Both the position numbers and the translations under genes were made by a program. From an uncultured Selenomonadales bacterium (GTDB lineage: Bacteria; Bacillota; Negativicutes; Selenomonadales; Selenomonadaceae), in the NCBI GenBank assembly GCA_937915725.1, contig CALGGV010000254.1:1-29417 (forward strand): 29,417 bases of DNA, written 5' to 3'. Shown piece by piece: positions 15,753 through 24,581 of the stretch. Each line of letters starts with the position of its first letter. Positions within the stretch are counted from its first letter, which is position 1. Below the pieces are notes generated by a model. That model was not told where the DNA came from and did not search any database. It saw only the letters and a program-made list of their open reading frames with translations.

Positions 15753-18700
15753 TATGCCGTAGGCAAAAGCGTACATTGCGGGAAGTACAAGCAAAGTTAA
15801 AATCGTCGCCACTAAAAGCCCGCTTGCTATTGCTATTGCCATTGGTCCCCAAAAATTACTCAGCATTAGCGGTATCATTCCCAAAATCGCCGCCGCCGCC
15901 GTCAACATTATCGGGCGAAATCTTAAAATCGCTGAATCTATTATTGCGTCCCAAAGTTTTTCGCCGTCTGCTACGTGCTTGTTAATTTGGTCGATTAAAA
16001 TTACAGAATTTCGGATTATCATTCCGGATAATGAAAGTATTCCCATATAAGCTACAAATCCCAGCGGAAAACCCGTTAAAAGCATTCCCCACACCACGCC
16101 AATTAAACCGAGCGGCGCAGTTAAAACCGTCAAAATCATTTGTTTTAAGCTGCGCAGTTGGAACATTAACAGCGTCATTATTATAAAAACCATTGCCGGT
16201 ACAGGTTTCAATAAAAATTTTAGTGAAGTTTGGCTGTTTTCTAACGCGCCGTCAACCTCAATGGAATAACCTGGCGGAAGATTTTTTTGAATTTCTGCGG
16301 TTGCCTCATAAGCTTTTTTTGTGGCGTCATTCGACGTGCCCTCTTTAATATTTGCCTGTACCATTATTGAAGGGAAAAGGTTACGCCTTTTAATAAGTCC
16401 GTCTTCAGCCGCGTAAGAAATTTTTGCAATTTGTGAAAGTGGAACATAGCCAGCCGCGCCTAAATAAATTGGCAAGTTTTTTAACTGCGATAAATTTTTT
16501 CTGTCATCAGCTGCAATTCTTAAATCAATATCAATCGTCCTATCGCCGCTGTAAAATTGCGCGGCAGTTGCGCCGGTAATTTCAGTGTAAAGAATCTGCG
16601 CGACGGATTGACTTGTAACGCCTAACATTCGCAATTTATCTTGGTCAAGTTCAAGATGCATAATTTTGCTTTCTTCGCTCCAGTCAAGATGAACGTTGAA
16701 ATTATTTTTATCTTCAGCAACAATCGCCACAACTTTTTTTGCAAGTTCTTTAGTTTCTGAAATTGTCGGCGCGGAAACTCTAAGCATTATCGGATAATCT
16801 GCCGGCGGTCCTGTTTGAATGTAGCGAAGGTTGCTCCGTACATTTGGAAAATTTTCAGCCAATTCTTTATCAATCGCCGCCGCCAAAATTTCCCGCGTTT
16901 CAGTATCTTTCGCCACAATTACGAATTGTCCAATATTATCTGAATCTGCAACGGGATTTACAGTCAAAACAAAGCGCGGCGAATTTCTGCCCACGTAATA
17001 AGAATAATTTGCAATTTTTTCAGAATGTTGCTTGAGAAAATCTGAAAGTCTTTGCGCCTCAAATTCAGTAGCCGCAAGCGATGAACCATTTGGCAAATAC
17101 ATATCTAAAATTATTTCCGGACGAATTGACGGCGGGAAAAATTCTTGCTTGATAAATTTCATTGCGCCAAGTGAAACTGCAAAAATTAAAATCGTTGCCA
17201 AAATTACAAATTTTTTGTGCGTCAAAAATTTTTCCAGTACTGCGCGAAAAATTTTATAAAATTTTGTATTGTATTGCTCCAAATTTCCTTCAGAATCTTT
17301 TTTCACTTCAATTTTGATAATATGGTAACCATAAAGTGGCGCAACCATTACCGAAACAATCCACGACAAAATTAACGCCGTAGAAATTACCGGAAAAAGT
17401 GTACGACAAAATTCACTTGCAAGCCCGTCTGAAAATGCAACCGGTATAAATCCCGCACAAGTTATCAAAGTTCCTGTGAGCATTGGTTTTGCCGTCGCAC
17501 GAAATGCATAACACGCCGCGTCAAATCTGCTTAAGCCGCGCTCCAGTTGTACGCTCATCATTTCCACCGCAATTATCGCATCGTCAACCAAAAGTCCCAG
17601 CGCAATTATCAAACTGCCGAGCGAAATTTTGTGCAAGTCAATTCCGGCGGCGTACATTACAACGAAAACTCCCGCTAAAACTAATGGAATACAACCCGCC
17701 ACAACTAAGCCCGTGCGAACTCCTAAACTTAAAAAACTTACGCTTAAAACAATCACAATCGCCAAAATTAAAGTTTCGACAAATTCGCCGATTGAATCTT
17801 TGACAACTTGCGGCTGATCTGAAACTTTATGAAGTTCAAGTCCGACGGGCAATTCATTTTGTACGGCGTTCATTAAATTTTTTAAATCTTCGCCCAAAGT
17901 CAAAATATTACCGCCCGTTTCCATTGAAACTGCAATTCCTACAGCCGGTTCACCTTCAAAAAACATTTTCGGCTCTGCAGGCTCAATAGGTTTTCGTTCA
18001 ATTTTTGCAATATCAGAAAGTCTAAAAATTTTACCGCCCGCGTTTACAGGCAAATTTTTTATTGAGTCAACGTCGTTAAAAATTCCCGTTACGCGCAAAT
18101 AAACATTATCGCTTGAAGTTTCAATTTCACCGGCGGGCGTCATTTGATTCTGTTGTTGAAGTGTTGAAGAAATAACTTGCGGGCTTATTCCCAATTCGGC
18201 AAGCTTTGACTGTTCAATTTCAACATAAATTTTTTCGGATTGAACGCCCAACAATGTAACTTTTTGAACGCTGGGTACATTCAACAACATTTGGCGAATA
18301 TTTTCCGCTTGCTGTCTAAGTTCCTCATAATTAAAACCTTCGCCGGTAATTGCGTAAATGGAGCCGTAAACGTCGTCGAATCTGTCGTTGTAGTAAGGAC
18401 CGTAAACGCCGGAAGGTAAATCTCTTTTAATATCTTCACAAAAATTGCGCACGTCACGCCACGTAGGGCGGATATTTTCAGTAGGCACTTCATCTTTCAG
18501 CATAACGTAAATTACAGTTTGTCCGGCGCGCGTTTCACTTTTTATGAATTTTAAACCGGGCGTATCTTGAATTTTTTTTTCAAGTTTATCAGTAACTTGC
18601 AAAGTCATTTGTTCGGCAGTTGCGCCGGGCCACGCCGCAGAAATTACCATTTGCCGAATTGTGAACGCGGGGTCTTCCATTCTTCCCAAATTTAAATATG

Positions 18701-18785
18701 AAAAAATCCCGCCTATCGCCGCCGAAATTATAAAATACCAGACGAGACTTTGATTTTTTAAAGATACTTCAGTTAAATTTCTCAT
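15738..18785 (-). CDS. RND-family multidrug/export pump, AcrB/HAE1-like
   Basis: A 1015-residue proton-driven inner-membrane pump. It has the duplicated RND architecture: membrane segment at 14-31, periplasmic porter region about 35-335, membrane block 335-490, a second periplasmic region and a final membrane block. The proton-relay pair is present in GLLVDDAIIAVE (Asp401, Asp402). SGMIIRNSVILIDQI in the C-terminal block matches the family. The acidic pair and length favour multidrug or lipophilic substrates over metal ions, but the substrate cannot be told. It follows the adaptor gene by 10 bases. No outer-membrane TolC-like gene is in the window. The final residues GSRQ come from the heptamer array. 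Confidence 0.93.
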   Translation of the reverse strand: MRNLTEVSLKNQSLVWYFIISAAIGGIFSYLNLGRMEDPAFTIRQMVISAAWPGATAEQMTLQVTDKLEKKIQDTPGLKFIKSETRAGQTVIYVMLKDEVPTENIRPTWRDVRNFCEDIKRDLPSGVYGPYYNDRFDDVYGSIYAITGEGFNYEELRQQAENIRQMLLNVPSVQKVTLLGVQSEKIYVEIEQSKLAELGISPQVISSTLQQQNQMTPAGEIETSSDNVYLRVTGIFNDVDSIKNLPVNAGGKIFRLSDIAKIERKPIEPAEPKMFFEGEPAVGIAVSMETGGNILTLGEDLKNLMNAVQNELPVGLELHKVSDQPQVVKDSIGEFVETLILAIVIVLSVSFLSLGVRTGLVVAGCIPLVLAGVFVVMYAAGIDLHKISLGSLIIALGLLVDDAIIAVEMMSVQLERGLSRFDAACYAFRATAKPMLTGTLITCAGFIPVAFSDGLASEFCRTLFPVISTALILSWIVSVMVAPLYGYHIIKIEVKKDSEGNLEQYNTKFYKIFRAVLEKFLTHKKFVILATILIFAVSLGAMKFIKQEFFPPSIRPEIILDMYLPNGSSLAATEFEAQRLSDFLKQHSEKIANYSYYVGRNSPRFVLTVNPVADSDNIGQFVIVAKDTETREILAAAIDKELAENFPNVRSNLRYIQTGPPADYPIMLRVSAPTISETKELAKKVVAIVAEDKNNFNVHLDWSEESKIMHLELDQDKLRMLGVTSQSVAQILYTEITGATAAQFYSGDRTIDIDLRIAADDRKNLSQLKNLPIYLGAAGYVPLSQIAKISYAAEDGLIKRRNLFPSIMVQANIKEGTSNDATKKAYEATAEIQKNLPPGYSIEVDGALENSQTSLKFLLKPVPAMVFIIMTLLMFQLRSLKQMILTVLTAPLGLIGVVWGMLLTGFPLGFVAYMGILSLSGMIIRNSVILIDQINKHVADGEKLWDAIIDSAILRFRPIMLTAAAAILGMIPLMLSNFWGPMAIAIASGLLVATILTLLVLPAMYAFAYGIGSRQ

Positions 18786-18786
18786 T

Positions 18787-18817
18787 GCTTAGCCCTTAGC
18801 CCCTAATCCTTACTTCC
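18787..18817. repeat. Degenerate heptamers at the adaptor/pump gene junction
   Basis: Units read TAGCCCT, TAGCCCC, TAATCCT, TACTTCC at 7-base spacing across the spacer and the last codons of the adaptor gene. They encode its final residues and stop. Confidence 0.55.
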
Positions 18818-19854
18818 TGTCCTTCGCGCAGTTTGTGAACGCCCGCCGTTATAACAATTTCGCCCGCGTTTAAGCCGCTAACTAAAACTTCATTATTTTC
18901 AAATTCTTGTACAATAACATTTTTCAGCGCGGTTTTATTTTCAGCTGTAACAATCCAAACTTGAGATTGAGTTCCGGTTTGATAAATTGCTGACAGCGGC
19001 AAGATACAATAATTTGAACTTAAATTTTTTGAAGGAAAAGCCGCGCTTGCAGTCATTCCCAAATAAATTTCCGCGTGCAGATTAGGCAACGAAATTCTAA
19101 CACGATAAGTACGCGCGGTTGAATCTGCCATTGGCGAAATTTCCCGCACAATCCCTGTAACTTTTTCTGAATTTGCCCAAAAAGAAATTTCCGCACTATC
19201 GCCAATTTTAATTTCTGAAAGTTTGTTTTCCGGCAAATTAATTTCAACTTCGAGTTCATCAGTTTGTACCAAAGTTAAAACAGTTTGCCCCGCCGAAACA
19301 ATTTGCCCCGCCTCAACATTTATTGCAGAAATTACGCCGCTTGTATTTGCGGTTAAATTCGTGTAAGCAAGCGCGTTATGACTTTGCCTGGCTACTGCCT
19401 GCGCGTTTTTGTAGTTTGCAAGGGCGGCGTCATAATTTGTTTGATATTGGTCAAGCACGGCGGCTGAAATTGCATCTTCATTGAAAAGTTGCCTGTAACG
19501 ATTTAAATTATTTTCGGCAAGTTTCAACTGCGCAAGTGCGGAATTTACTTGAGCATCGCCTTGATTAGCCTGTTGTAAAATATCTTTTGAATCAATCGTC
19601 AAAAGTAAATCGCCGTTTCTTACGTAATTTCCGACTTCAACATTTCGACTCAAAATTTTTCCGCCGACTTGAAACGCCATATTTGTTTCATACCTGCCGC
19701 AAACTGTACCGGAATAAATATTTTCAGTGCTGACGCTTGCGGGAACAACTTTTTGAGTTTTGACGTAGGGAATTTTTTCAATTTCAACAGTTTCATTGCC
19801 GCAACCTGTAAAAATCATTGCCAAAATTATCAGCAGACAAAATTTTTTCTTCAT
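18796..19854 (-). CDS. RND efflux periplasmic adaptor lipoprotein
   Basis: A 352-residue membrane-fusion protein, partner of the downstream RND pump. The N-terminus is a lipoprotein signal with lipobox FTGC (Cys18). QVGGKILSRNVEVGNYVRNG and TSGVISAINVEAGQIVSAGQ are the two halves of the lipoyl domain, flanking a helical hairpin rich in Gln/Asn/Ala (about 85-165). Beta-barrel and membrane-proximal domains follow, ending with GLNAGEIVITAGVHKLREGQ. The ATG at 19854 has AAGGTG upstream; a longer frame to 19905 would spoil the signal peptide. Both gene order and spacing support a two-gene operon. Confidence 0.93.
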   Translation of the reverse strand: MKKKFCLLIILAMIFTGCGNETVEIEKIPYVKTQKVVPASVSTENIYSGTVCGRYETNMAFQVGGKILSRNVEVGNYVRNGDLLLTIDSKDILQQANQGDAQVNSALAQLKLAENNLNRYRQLFNEDAISAAVLDQYQTNYDAALANYKNAQAVARQSHNALAYTNLTANTSGVISAINVEAGQIVSAGQTVLTLVQTDELEVEINLPENKLSEIKIGDSAEISFWANSEKVTGIVREISPMADSTARTYRVRISLPNLHAEIYLGMTASAAFPSKNLSSNYCILPLSAIYQTGTQSQVWIVTAENKTALKNVIVQEFENNEVLVSGLNAGEIVITAGVHKLREGQEVRIRG

Positions 19855-19885
19855 TGAATGCTTCACCTTTTTTATAGTTTTGTAT

Positions 19886-19891
19886 ATTATA
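19886..19891 (-). promoter_or_regulatory. Possible -10 box for the RND efflux operon
   Basis: TATAAT on the minus strand, 32 bases before the adaptor ATG, just after the terminator of the upstream operon. The -35 position is only a T-run, so the call is weak. Confidence 0.35.
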
Positions 19892-19906
19892 AAATTTTTT
19901 GCCAAT

Positions 19907-19935
19907 AAAAAAAAGCCGCTGCAAATTGCAACGAC
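19907..19935 (-). terminator. Rho-independent terminator of the glycolytic operon
   Basis: On the minus strand GTCGTTGC pairs with GCAGCGGC over a 5-base loop and is followed by eight T. It lies 12 bases after the SH3b gene. Confidence 0.88.
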
Positions 19936-19947
19936 TCAAAAATTTTT

Positions 19948-20418
19948 TTAATCCAGTTCGATATACGCACGCAGGGCGTAACCTGTCAAACCTTGATATT
20001 CGACTTTGAAAAAATCATTCGCCGCGCCGCTGAGGAAACGTACACGCGCCCCGAGCGGTATTTGAATAATTTCTTCCGCGTGAATTGAAGGCGAAGTTCT
20101 AAGCGTGATTGATTGGCGGCAATTTACAACGGTTCCATAACGCGCAGAATTATTTGGCGACTGCGAAGAAAGATACTGCGAGAGTGCATATCCTATCAAG
20201 CCGTCATAATTGATTTTATAAAAACCGTTGCCTGCGTCTCCAAGATAACTTACAGCTTGTCCAAGTGGAATTTGTGCAAGTTCCGGCGCGTAAACTGAAG
20301 GGTCTGCTCTAAGCGTGATTGATTCTCTGCAGTTTACAACAAAAAGCGTAGTATAAGCAAACGCCGCCGTTGCATACATACAAATTAAAACCGCCGTAAT
20401 TAAAGTTAATTTTTTCAT
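19948..20418 (-). CDS. Secreted protein with two SH3b repeats
   Basis: A 156-residue protein with a signal peptide (residues 1-21, ending AAFA). Two bacterial SH3 repeats follow: NCRESITLRADPSVYAPELA and NCRQSITLRTSPSIHAEEII start them, each ending with GLIGYAL or GLTGYAL. Such domains bind peptidoglycan or other cell-wall ligands; no catalytic domain is attached. It starts four bases after the gpmI stop without a good ribosome binding site of its own, so it may be translated by reinitiation. A strong terminator follows. Its function in a glycolytic operon is not evident. Confidence 0.8.
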   Translation of the reverse strand: MKKLTLITAVLICMYATAAFAYTTLFVVNCRESITLRADPSVYAPELAQIPLGQAVSYLGDAGNGFYKINYDGLIGYALSQYLSSQSPNNSARYGTVVNCRQSITLRTSPSIHAEEIIQIPLGARVRFLSGAANDFFKVEYQGLTGYALRAYIELD

Positions 20419-20422
20419 AGTT

Positions 20423-21958
20423 TTATTTCATTGTAACAAGATTTTTGCCTGTCATTTCTGCGGGAATTTCCATACCTGCAAGCGTCAAAAGTGTTGGCGC
20501 AACGTCACAAAGTGCGCCGCTTTCAACTTTTGCAACTCTATCAGAAACAACGATAATCGGTACAGGGTTAGTTGTATGTGCAGTGAACGGCTCTTTTAAA
20601 TCGTAGTCAAACATTTTATCGGCGTTGCCGTGATCTGCAATAATGATAACTTCGCCGCCGACTTTCTTCATACATTCGACAAAAATACCAACACAAACAT
20701 CGACAGTTTCAACAGCTTGTACAGCCGCTTTCATAACGCCTGTATGCCCGACCATATCGCCGTTAGCGTAATTTAAAATTATGAAATCGTATTTTTCAGA
20801 AAGAATAGCCTCCGCAACTTTCAAAGTAACTGTAGGCGCACTCATTTCCGGTTTTAAATCGTAAGTTGCAACTTTTGGAGACGGTACTAAAATTCTATCT
20901 TCGCCCGCGTACGGCTCCTCAACGCCGCCGTTAAAGAAAAATGTTACGTGAGCATATTTTTCAGTTTCAGCGATACGAAGTTGAGTTAAGCCGGCTTTGC
21001 TGATAGTTTCGCCGAGTCCGTTTGAAACAGTTTCGGGCGGATAAGCAACGGTAACATTTAAGCCTTCTTCATACTGCGCCATTGTTACGAAAGGAACTTT
21101 TTTCAATTCTTCGACGCGCGGGAAACCTTCAAATTTATCATCTGTAAAGGCGTGCGTCATTTCACGTCCGCGGTCGGGGCGGAAATTGAAGAAAATAATT
21201 CCGTCATTCGGTTTAACGCCGTCATAATCGCCAATAACAACAGGAATAACAAATTCATCAGTAACTTTGTTATCGTAGGATTCTTTGATAGCAGTTGCAG
21301 AATCAGGTTTTTTCGGCGCGTCAGCCTTTGCAATGGCGTCATACGCTTTTTGAACACGATCCCAACGTTTATCTCTGTCCATTGCGTAATATCTGCCGGA
21401 AATTGTGGCAATTTGTCCAATGCCAATTTCTTTGATTTTTTCCTCAAGTGCTGCAAGATAATCAATCGCTGAACTCGGTGGAACGTCGCGCCCGTCCAAA
21501 AATGCGTGTACATAAACTTTTTTAACGCCTTTATCTTTCGCAAGTTTCAACAAGCCGTAAACGTGATCTGTATGACTGTGAACGCCGCCGGGCGAAAGTA
21601 AGCCGAATAAATGTAACGCGCCGTCGCTTGCAATAACTTTATCTGCAACGTCATTTAAAACTTTATTTTTGAAGAAGTCGCCGTCACGAATAGCCTTTGT
21701 AATTTTTGTAAGCGGCTGATAAATTACGCGCCCTGCGCCAATATTCATATGTCCAACTTCAGAATTGCCCATTTGCCCGTCGGGAAGTCCAACATATTCG
21801 CCGGACGCTTGAAGTTGTGCGTTTGGATATTTTTTTGCAAGTTCATCAAGCACGGGGGTATTTCCAACTTGAATTGCATTGTATTTATCCATTGGGTCGC
21901 CAATTCCCCAACCGTCCATAATTACCAAACAAATTGGCGCGTGTTTAATTTTTGCCAT
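20423..21958 (-). CDS. gpmI: 2,3-bisphosphoglycerate-independent phosphoglycerate mutase
   Basis: Interconverts 3- and 2-phosphoglycerate in glycolysis using Mn. At 511 residues it is the normal length. It belongs to the alkaline-phosphatase fold: DGWG (15-18) supplies a metal-binding Asp, and GQMGNSEVGHMNIGAGR (61-77) carries the phosphorylated Ser66. HAFLDGRDVPP and IIIADHGNADKM hold further active-site residues. The ATG has AAGGAGAG upstream. It follows gap and pgk-tpiA in the same direction, so the lower part of glycolysis is grouped here. Confidence 0.97.
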   Translation of the reverse strand: MAKIKHAPICLVIMDGWGIGDPMDKYNAIQVGNTPVLDELAKKYPNAQLQASGEYVGLPDGQMGNSEVGHMNIGAGRVIYQPLTKITKAIRDGDFFKNKVLNDVADKVIASDGALHLFGLLSPGGVHSHTDHVYGLLKLAKDKGVKKVYVHAFLDGRDVPPSSAIDYLAALEEKIKEIGIGQIATISGRYYAMDRDKRWDRVQKAYDAIAKADAPKKPDSATAIKESYDNKVTDEFVIPVVIGDYDGVKPNDGIIFFNFRPDRGREMTHAFTDDKFEGFPRVEELKKVPFVTMAQYEEGLNVTVAYPPETVSNGLGETISKAGLTQLRIAETEKYAHVTFFFNGGVEEPYAGEDRILVPSPKVATYDLKPEMSAPTVTLKVAEAILSEKYDFIILNYANGDMVGHTGVMKAAVQAVETVDVCVGIFVECMKKVGGEVIIIADHGNADKMFDYDLKEPFTAHTTNPVPIIVVSDRVAKVESGALCDVAPTLLTLAGMEIPAEMTGKNLVTMK

Positions 21959-21982
21959 CTTCGTATCTCTCCTTTGTAAAAA

Positions 21983-22363
21983 TCAATAATACCAATAATC
22001 CTCAATTTGATAAGACAAGCCCAAATTTTTCATACAAAATTCAAAAATAGGATTGCGCGGAATTACAACCGTTAAATGTTCGCCGTCCATTTCGCTTGAT
22101 TCATACCGCCAAAAATCATTTTCAAATTTGCTGAAAGTATAATTTAGAGTTTTTAAAAGTTGGTTATTTTGAACTTTTTTTATTGACACTGAAAAAGCGC
22201 GGTTATTTTCGGCAGAAATATTTTTTATTGTTTCTTCGATTATGTAAATGTCAATATTTTCTGCGCTCCAATTTTCAACCCAAATATCGGTTGCCTCACA
22301 ATTTCGCGCAGGAGTAAAAAAAATTGTCAAAGTAAAAATTACGGCAAGAAAAAATTTTTTCAT
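21983..22363 (-). CDS. Small secreted protein of unknown function
   Basis: A 126-residue protein not recognised as a known family. The first 24 residues form a signal peptide (FFLAVIFTLTIFFTPARNCE region, ending EA). The mature part begins TDIWVENW and ends with an aromatic tail, SYQIEDYWYY; it contains few cysteines. The ribosome binding site is weak. It lies between pgk-tpiA and gpmI, 24 bases before gpmI, and after a possible attenuating hairpin. It could be co-transcribed with gpmI. The open frame with a clear signal peptide supports a real gene. Confidence 0.65.
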   Translation of the reverse strand: MKKFFLAVIFTLTIFFTPARNCEATDIWVENWSAENIDIYIIEETIKNISAENNRAFSVSIKKVQNNQLLKTLNYTFSKFENDFWRYESSEMDGEHLTVVIPRNPIFEFCMKNLGLSYQIEDYWYY

Positions 22364-22380
22364 AAATTTTCAAATTAAGT

Positions 22381-22447
22381 AAAAGCCGCCTTCCTGAAAT
22401 TAGGAATTAGGATTTTCGCCCTAACCCCTAAAACCCAGTAGGGCGGC
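22381..22447 (-). terminator. Possible terminator or attenuator after pgk-tpiA
   Basis: GCCGCC and GGCGGC (22447-22441 with 22390-22385 on the minus strand) enclose a smaller TTAGG/CCTAA hairpin made of heptamer-like units, and TTTTACTT follows. The long loop makes partial rather than full termination likely. Confidence 0.5.
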
Positions 22448-22480
22448 TTGATTTATTTACTAATCAAAATTATTTAAAAA

Positions 22481-24436
22481 TTAGAAATTGACAATCGCTG
22501 CAAAGTCCGGAGCTTTAAGTGATGCGCCGCCGACAAGTGCGCCGTCAACATTCGGTTGTTTCATAAGGTCTTTAATTGTTGCAGGTTTAACACTGCCGCC
22601 GTATTGAATACGAATTGCATCAGCTGCCTCTTGATCAAATTTCTTTGCAACAGCCTCACGAATAGCCTTGCAAACTTCTTCAGCCTGTTCAAATGTAGCA
22701 GTTTTGCCTGTACCAATAGCCCAAATAGGCTCGTAAGCAATGACTAATTTTTTAACTTCGTTAGCTTTGAAACCTTCGAGCGCCGCGTTAATTTGATTGA
22801 CAACGTGTTCAATATATTTGCCTGATTCGCGGATTTCCAAAGATTCGCCGCAGCAGATAATAGGAGTAATAGCCGCGTTGAAAGCAGCCTTTGCGCGTTT
22901 GTTTACACCTTCATCAGTTTCGCCGAAATAATCGCGGCGTTCACTGTGTCCAAGAATTACATAATCTGCGCCAATTTCATTGAGCATACCGGTTGAAATT
23001 TCGCCGGTGAATGCGCCTTTTGCTTCCCAGTGTACATTTTGCGCGGCAACGTGAATATTTGTGCCTTTAACCGCCTTTGCAACAGCGTCAAGCGCAGTAG
23101 CTGTAGGAGCAACAACAACGCGGCAATTTGCATTTGCTACGAGCGGAATTAATTCTTCGACAAGTGCAGTACCTTCTTTAATGGTGTTGTTCATTTTCCA
23201 GTTGCCGGCGATAATTGGAGTGCGTCCTACGCCGTCAATAGCATCAATACCGGGGAGAACTTTGCCTTCGAGGTATTCAAGAGTTGCGCCGCCGCCGGTT
23301 GAAATGTGAGAAATTTTCTTGTCAAGACCGGTTTTCTTCAATGCTGCGATTGAATCGCCGCCGCCAACGATTGAAATTGCTCCTTTTTCCGTAGCGTCAG
23401 CAACAGCCTTAGCAACTGCGAGCGTTCCTTTTGCAAAGTTATCAAATTCAAAAACGCCCATTGGTCCATTCCAGATAATGGTTTTTGCGCCTTCGAGAGC
23501 TTTAACGTATTCTTCAGAAGTTTTTTCGCCGCTGTCAAGTCCCATCCAGTCAGCCGGGCATTGATCAACAGGAACAGTTTTAAATTCAGCGTCAGCCGCA
23601 AATTTATTGGCAACAACTAAATCGATAGGAAGGACAACTTTAACGCCTTTCTTTTCTGCTTTTTCCAACAAAGATTTTGCAAGTTCGATTTTATCAGCTT
23701 CCAAAAGTGAAGTGCCGACTTCGTAGCCTTTAGCCTTGTCGAAAGTATGAGCCATGCCGCCGCCGATAATGATTGTGTCAACTTTATCAATCATATTGGA
23801 AATGACGCCGATTTTATCAGAAACTTTCGCGCCGCCAATAATTCCGACAAACGGACGTTGCGGATTTTCAAGAGTTTTGCCAATGTAATTAATTTCTTTT
23901 TCCATAAGGAAACCGGCGGCTGTTTCGAGAAAATGAGTAATACCGACGTTTGAGGCGTGCGCACGGTGCGCCATACCAAATGCATCATTTACGGCAATAT
24001 CTGCAAGCGCGGCAAGTTTTTTCGCAAATGCAGGTTTATTTTTCTTTTCTTCTTTGTGGTAGCGGAGGTTTTCAAGTAAAAGTACTTCGCCGGGTTTAAG
24101 TTCAGCCGCTGCTTTTTCTGCCGGTTCGCCGATGCAGTCTTCAGCCCATTTAACTTCAATTTTCTTTCCAACAATTTTTTCGTACTGTTCGGCAAGTTTC
24201 GCCGCAATAGGTTTTGTTGAGAATTTTGGTTCACGAGCTTCAGTAGGTCTGCCGAGATGGCAACCGATAATTACAGCCGCGCCTTGTTCAAGCAAATATT
24301 TGAGAGTTTCAAGCGTTGCGTCAATGCGTTTTGTGTTGGTGATATTCTGATTTTCGTCCATAGGAACGTTATAATCCACGCGCAAGAATACTTTTTTACC
24401 TTTGAGATTGAGGTCTTTAATACTTTTCTTATCCAC
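22481..24436 (-). CDS. pgk-tpiA: Fused phosphoglycerate kinase - triosephosphate isomerase
   Basis: One 651-residue frame holding two glycolytic enzymes. Residues 1-400 are phosphoglycerate kinase: LRVDYNVP (18-25), GCHLGRP (58-64), LLENLRYHKEE, IIGGAKVSDK and the C-terminal VGGGDSIAA and STGGGATLEYLEG. Residues 405-651 are triosephosphate isomerase with AGNWKMN (Lys414), GHSERR (His497), AYEPIWAIGTGK (Glu569) and the phosphate-binding YGGSV; all catalytic residues are present. The junction is a short linker after GIDAIDGVG. The start is GTG with GGAGG eight bases away. Such a fusion is known in Thermotoga; I see no frameshift or internal stop, so only the fusion is expected unless an internal start is used. 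Confidence 0.95.
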   Translation of the reverse strand: MDKKSIKDLNLKGKKVFLRVDYNVPMDENQNITNTKRIDATLETLKYLLEQGAAVIIGCHLGRPTEAREPKFSTKPIAAKLAEQYEKIVGKKIEVKWAEDCIGEPAEKAAAELKPGEVLLLENLRYHKEEKKNKPAFAKKLAALADIAVNDAFGMAHRAHASNVGITHFLETAAGFLMEKEINYIGKTLENPQRPFVGIIGGAKVSDKIGVISNMIDKVDTIIIGGGMAHTFDKAKGYEVGTSLLEADKIELAKSLLEKAEKKGVKVVLPIDLVVANKFAADAEFKTVPVDQCPADWMGLDSGEKTSEEYVKALEGAKTIIWNGPMGVFEFDNFAKGTLAVAKAVADATEKGAISIVGGGDSIAALKKTGLDKKISHISTGGGATLEYLEGKVLPGIDAIDGVGRTPIIAGNWKMNNTIKEGTALVEELIPLVANANCRVVVAPTATALDAVAKAVKGTNIHVAAQNVHWEAKGAFTGEISTGMLNEIGADYVILGHSERRDYFGETDEGVNKRAKAAFNAAITPIICCGESLEIRESGKYIEHVVNQINAALEGFKANEVKKLVIAYEPIWAIGTGKTATFEQAEEVCKAIREAVAKKFDQEAADAIRIQYGGSVKPATIKDLMKQPNVDGALVGGASLKAPDFAAIVNF

Positions 24437-24483
24437 TTAAAAATTCCTCCTAAAATAAATTTACCGCTAAATTAGAAACGACC

Positions 24484-24513
24484 CGGCTCAACATTTGACG
24501 AAGAGCCGAGCCG
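24484..24513 (-). terminator. GC-rich hairpin between gap and pgk-tpiA
   Basis: CGGCTC pairs with GAGCCG (two overlapping registers) in the gap/pgk spacer; the T-run behind it on the minus strand is broken. It may reduce read-through or stabilise the gap mRNA rather than end transcription. Confidence 0.4.
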
Positions 24514-24581
24514 TCACATTTTTAATCGTGTTCAGTTTTTGTCAACGGGTAAAACCTGCGTTGATTTTTGCCAATTTTAAA

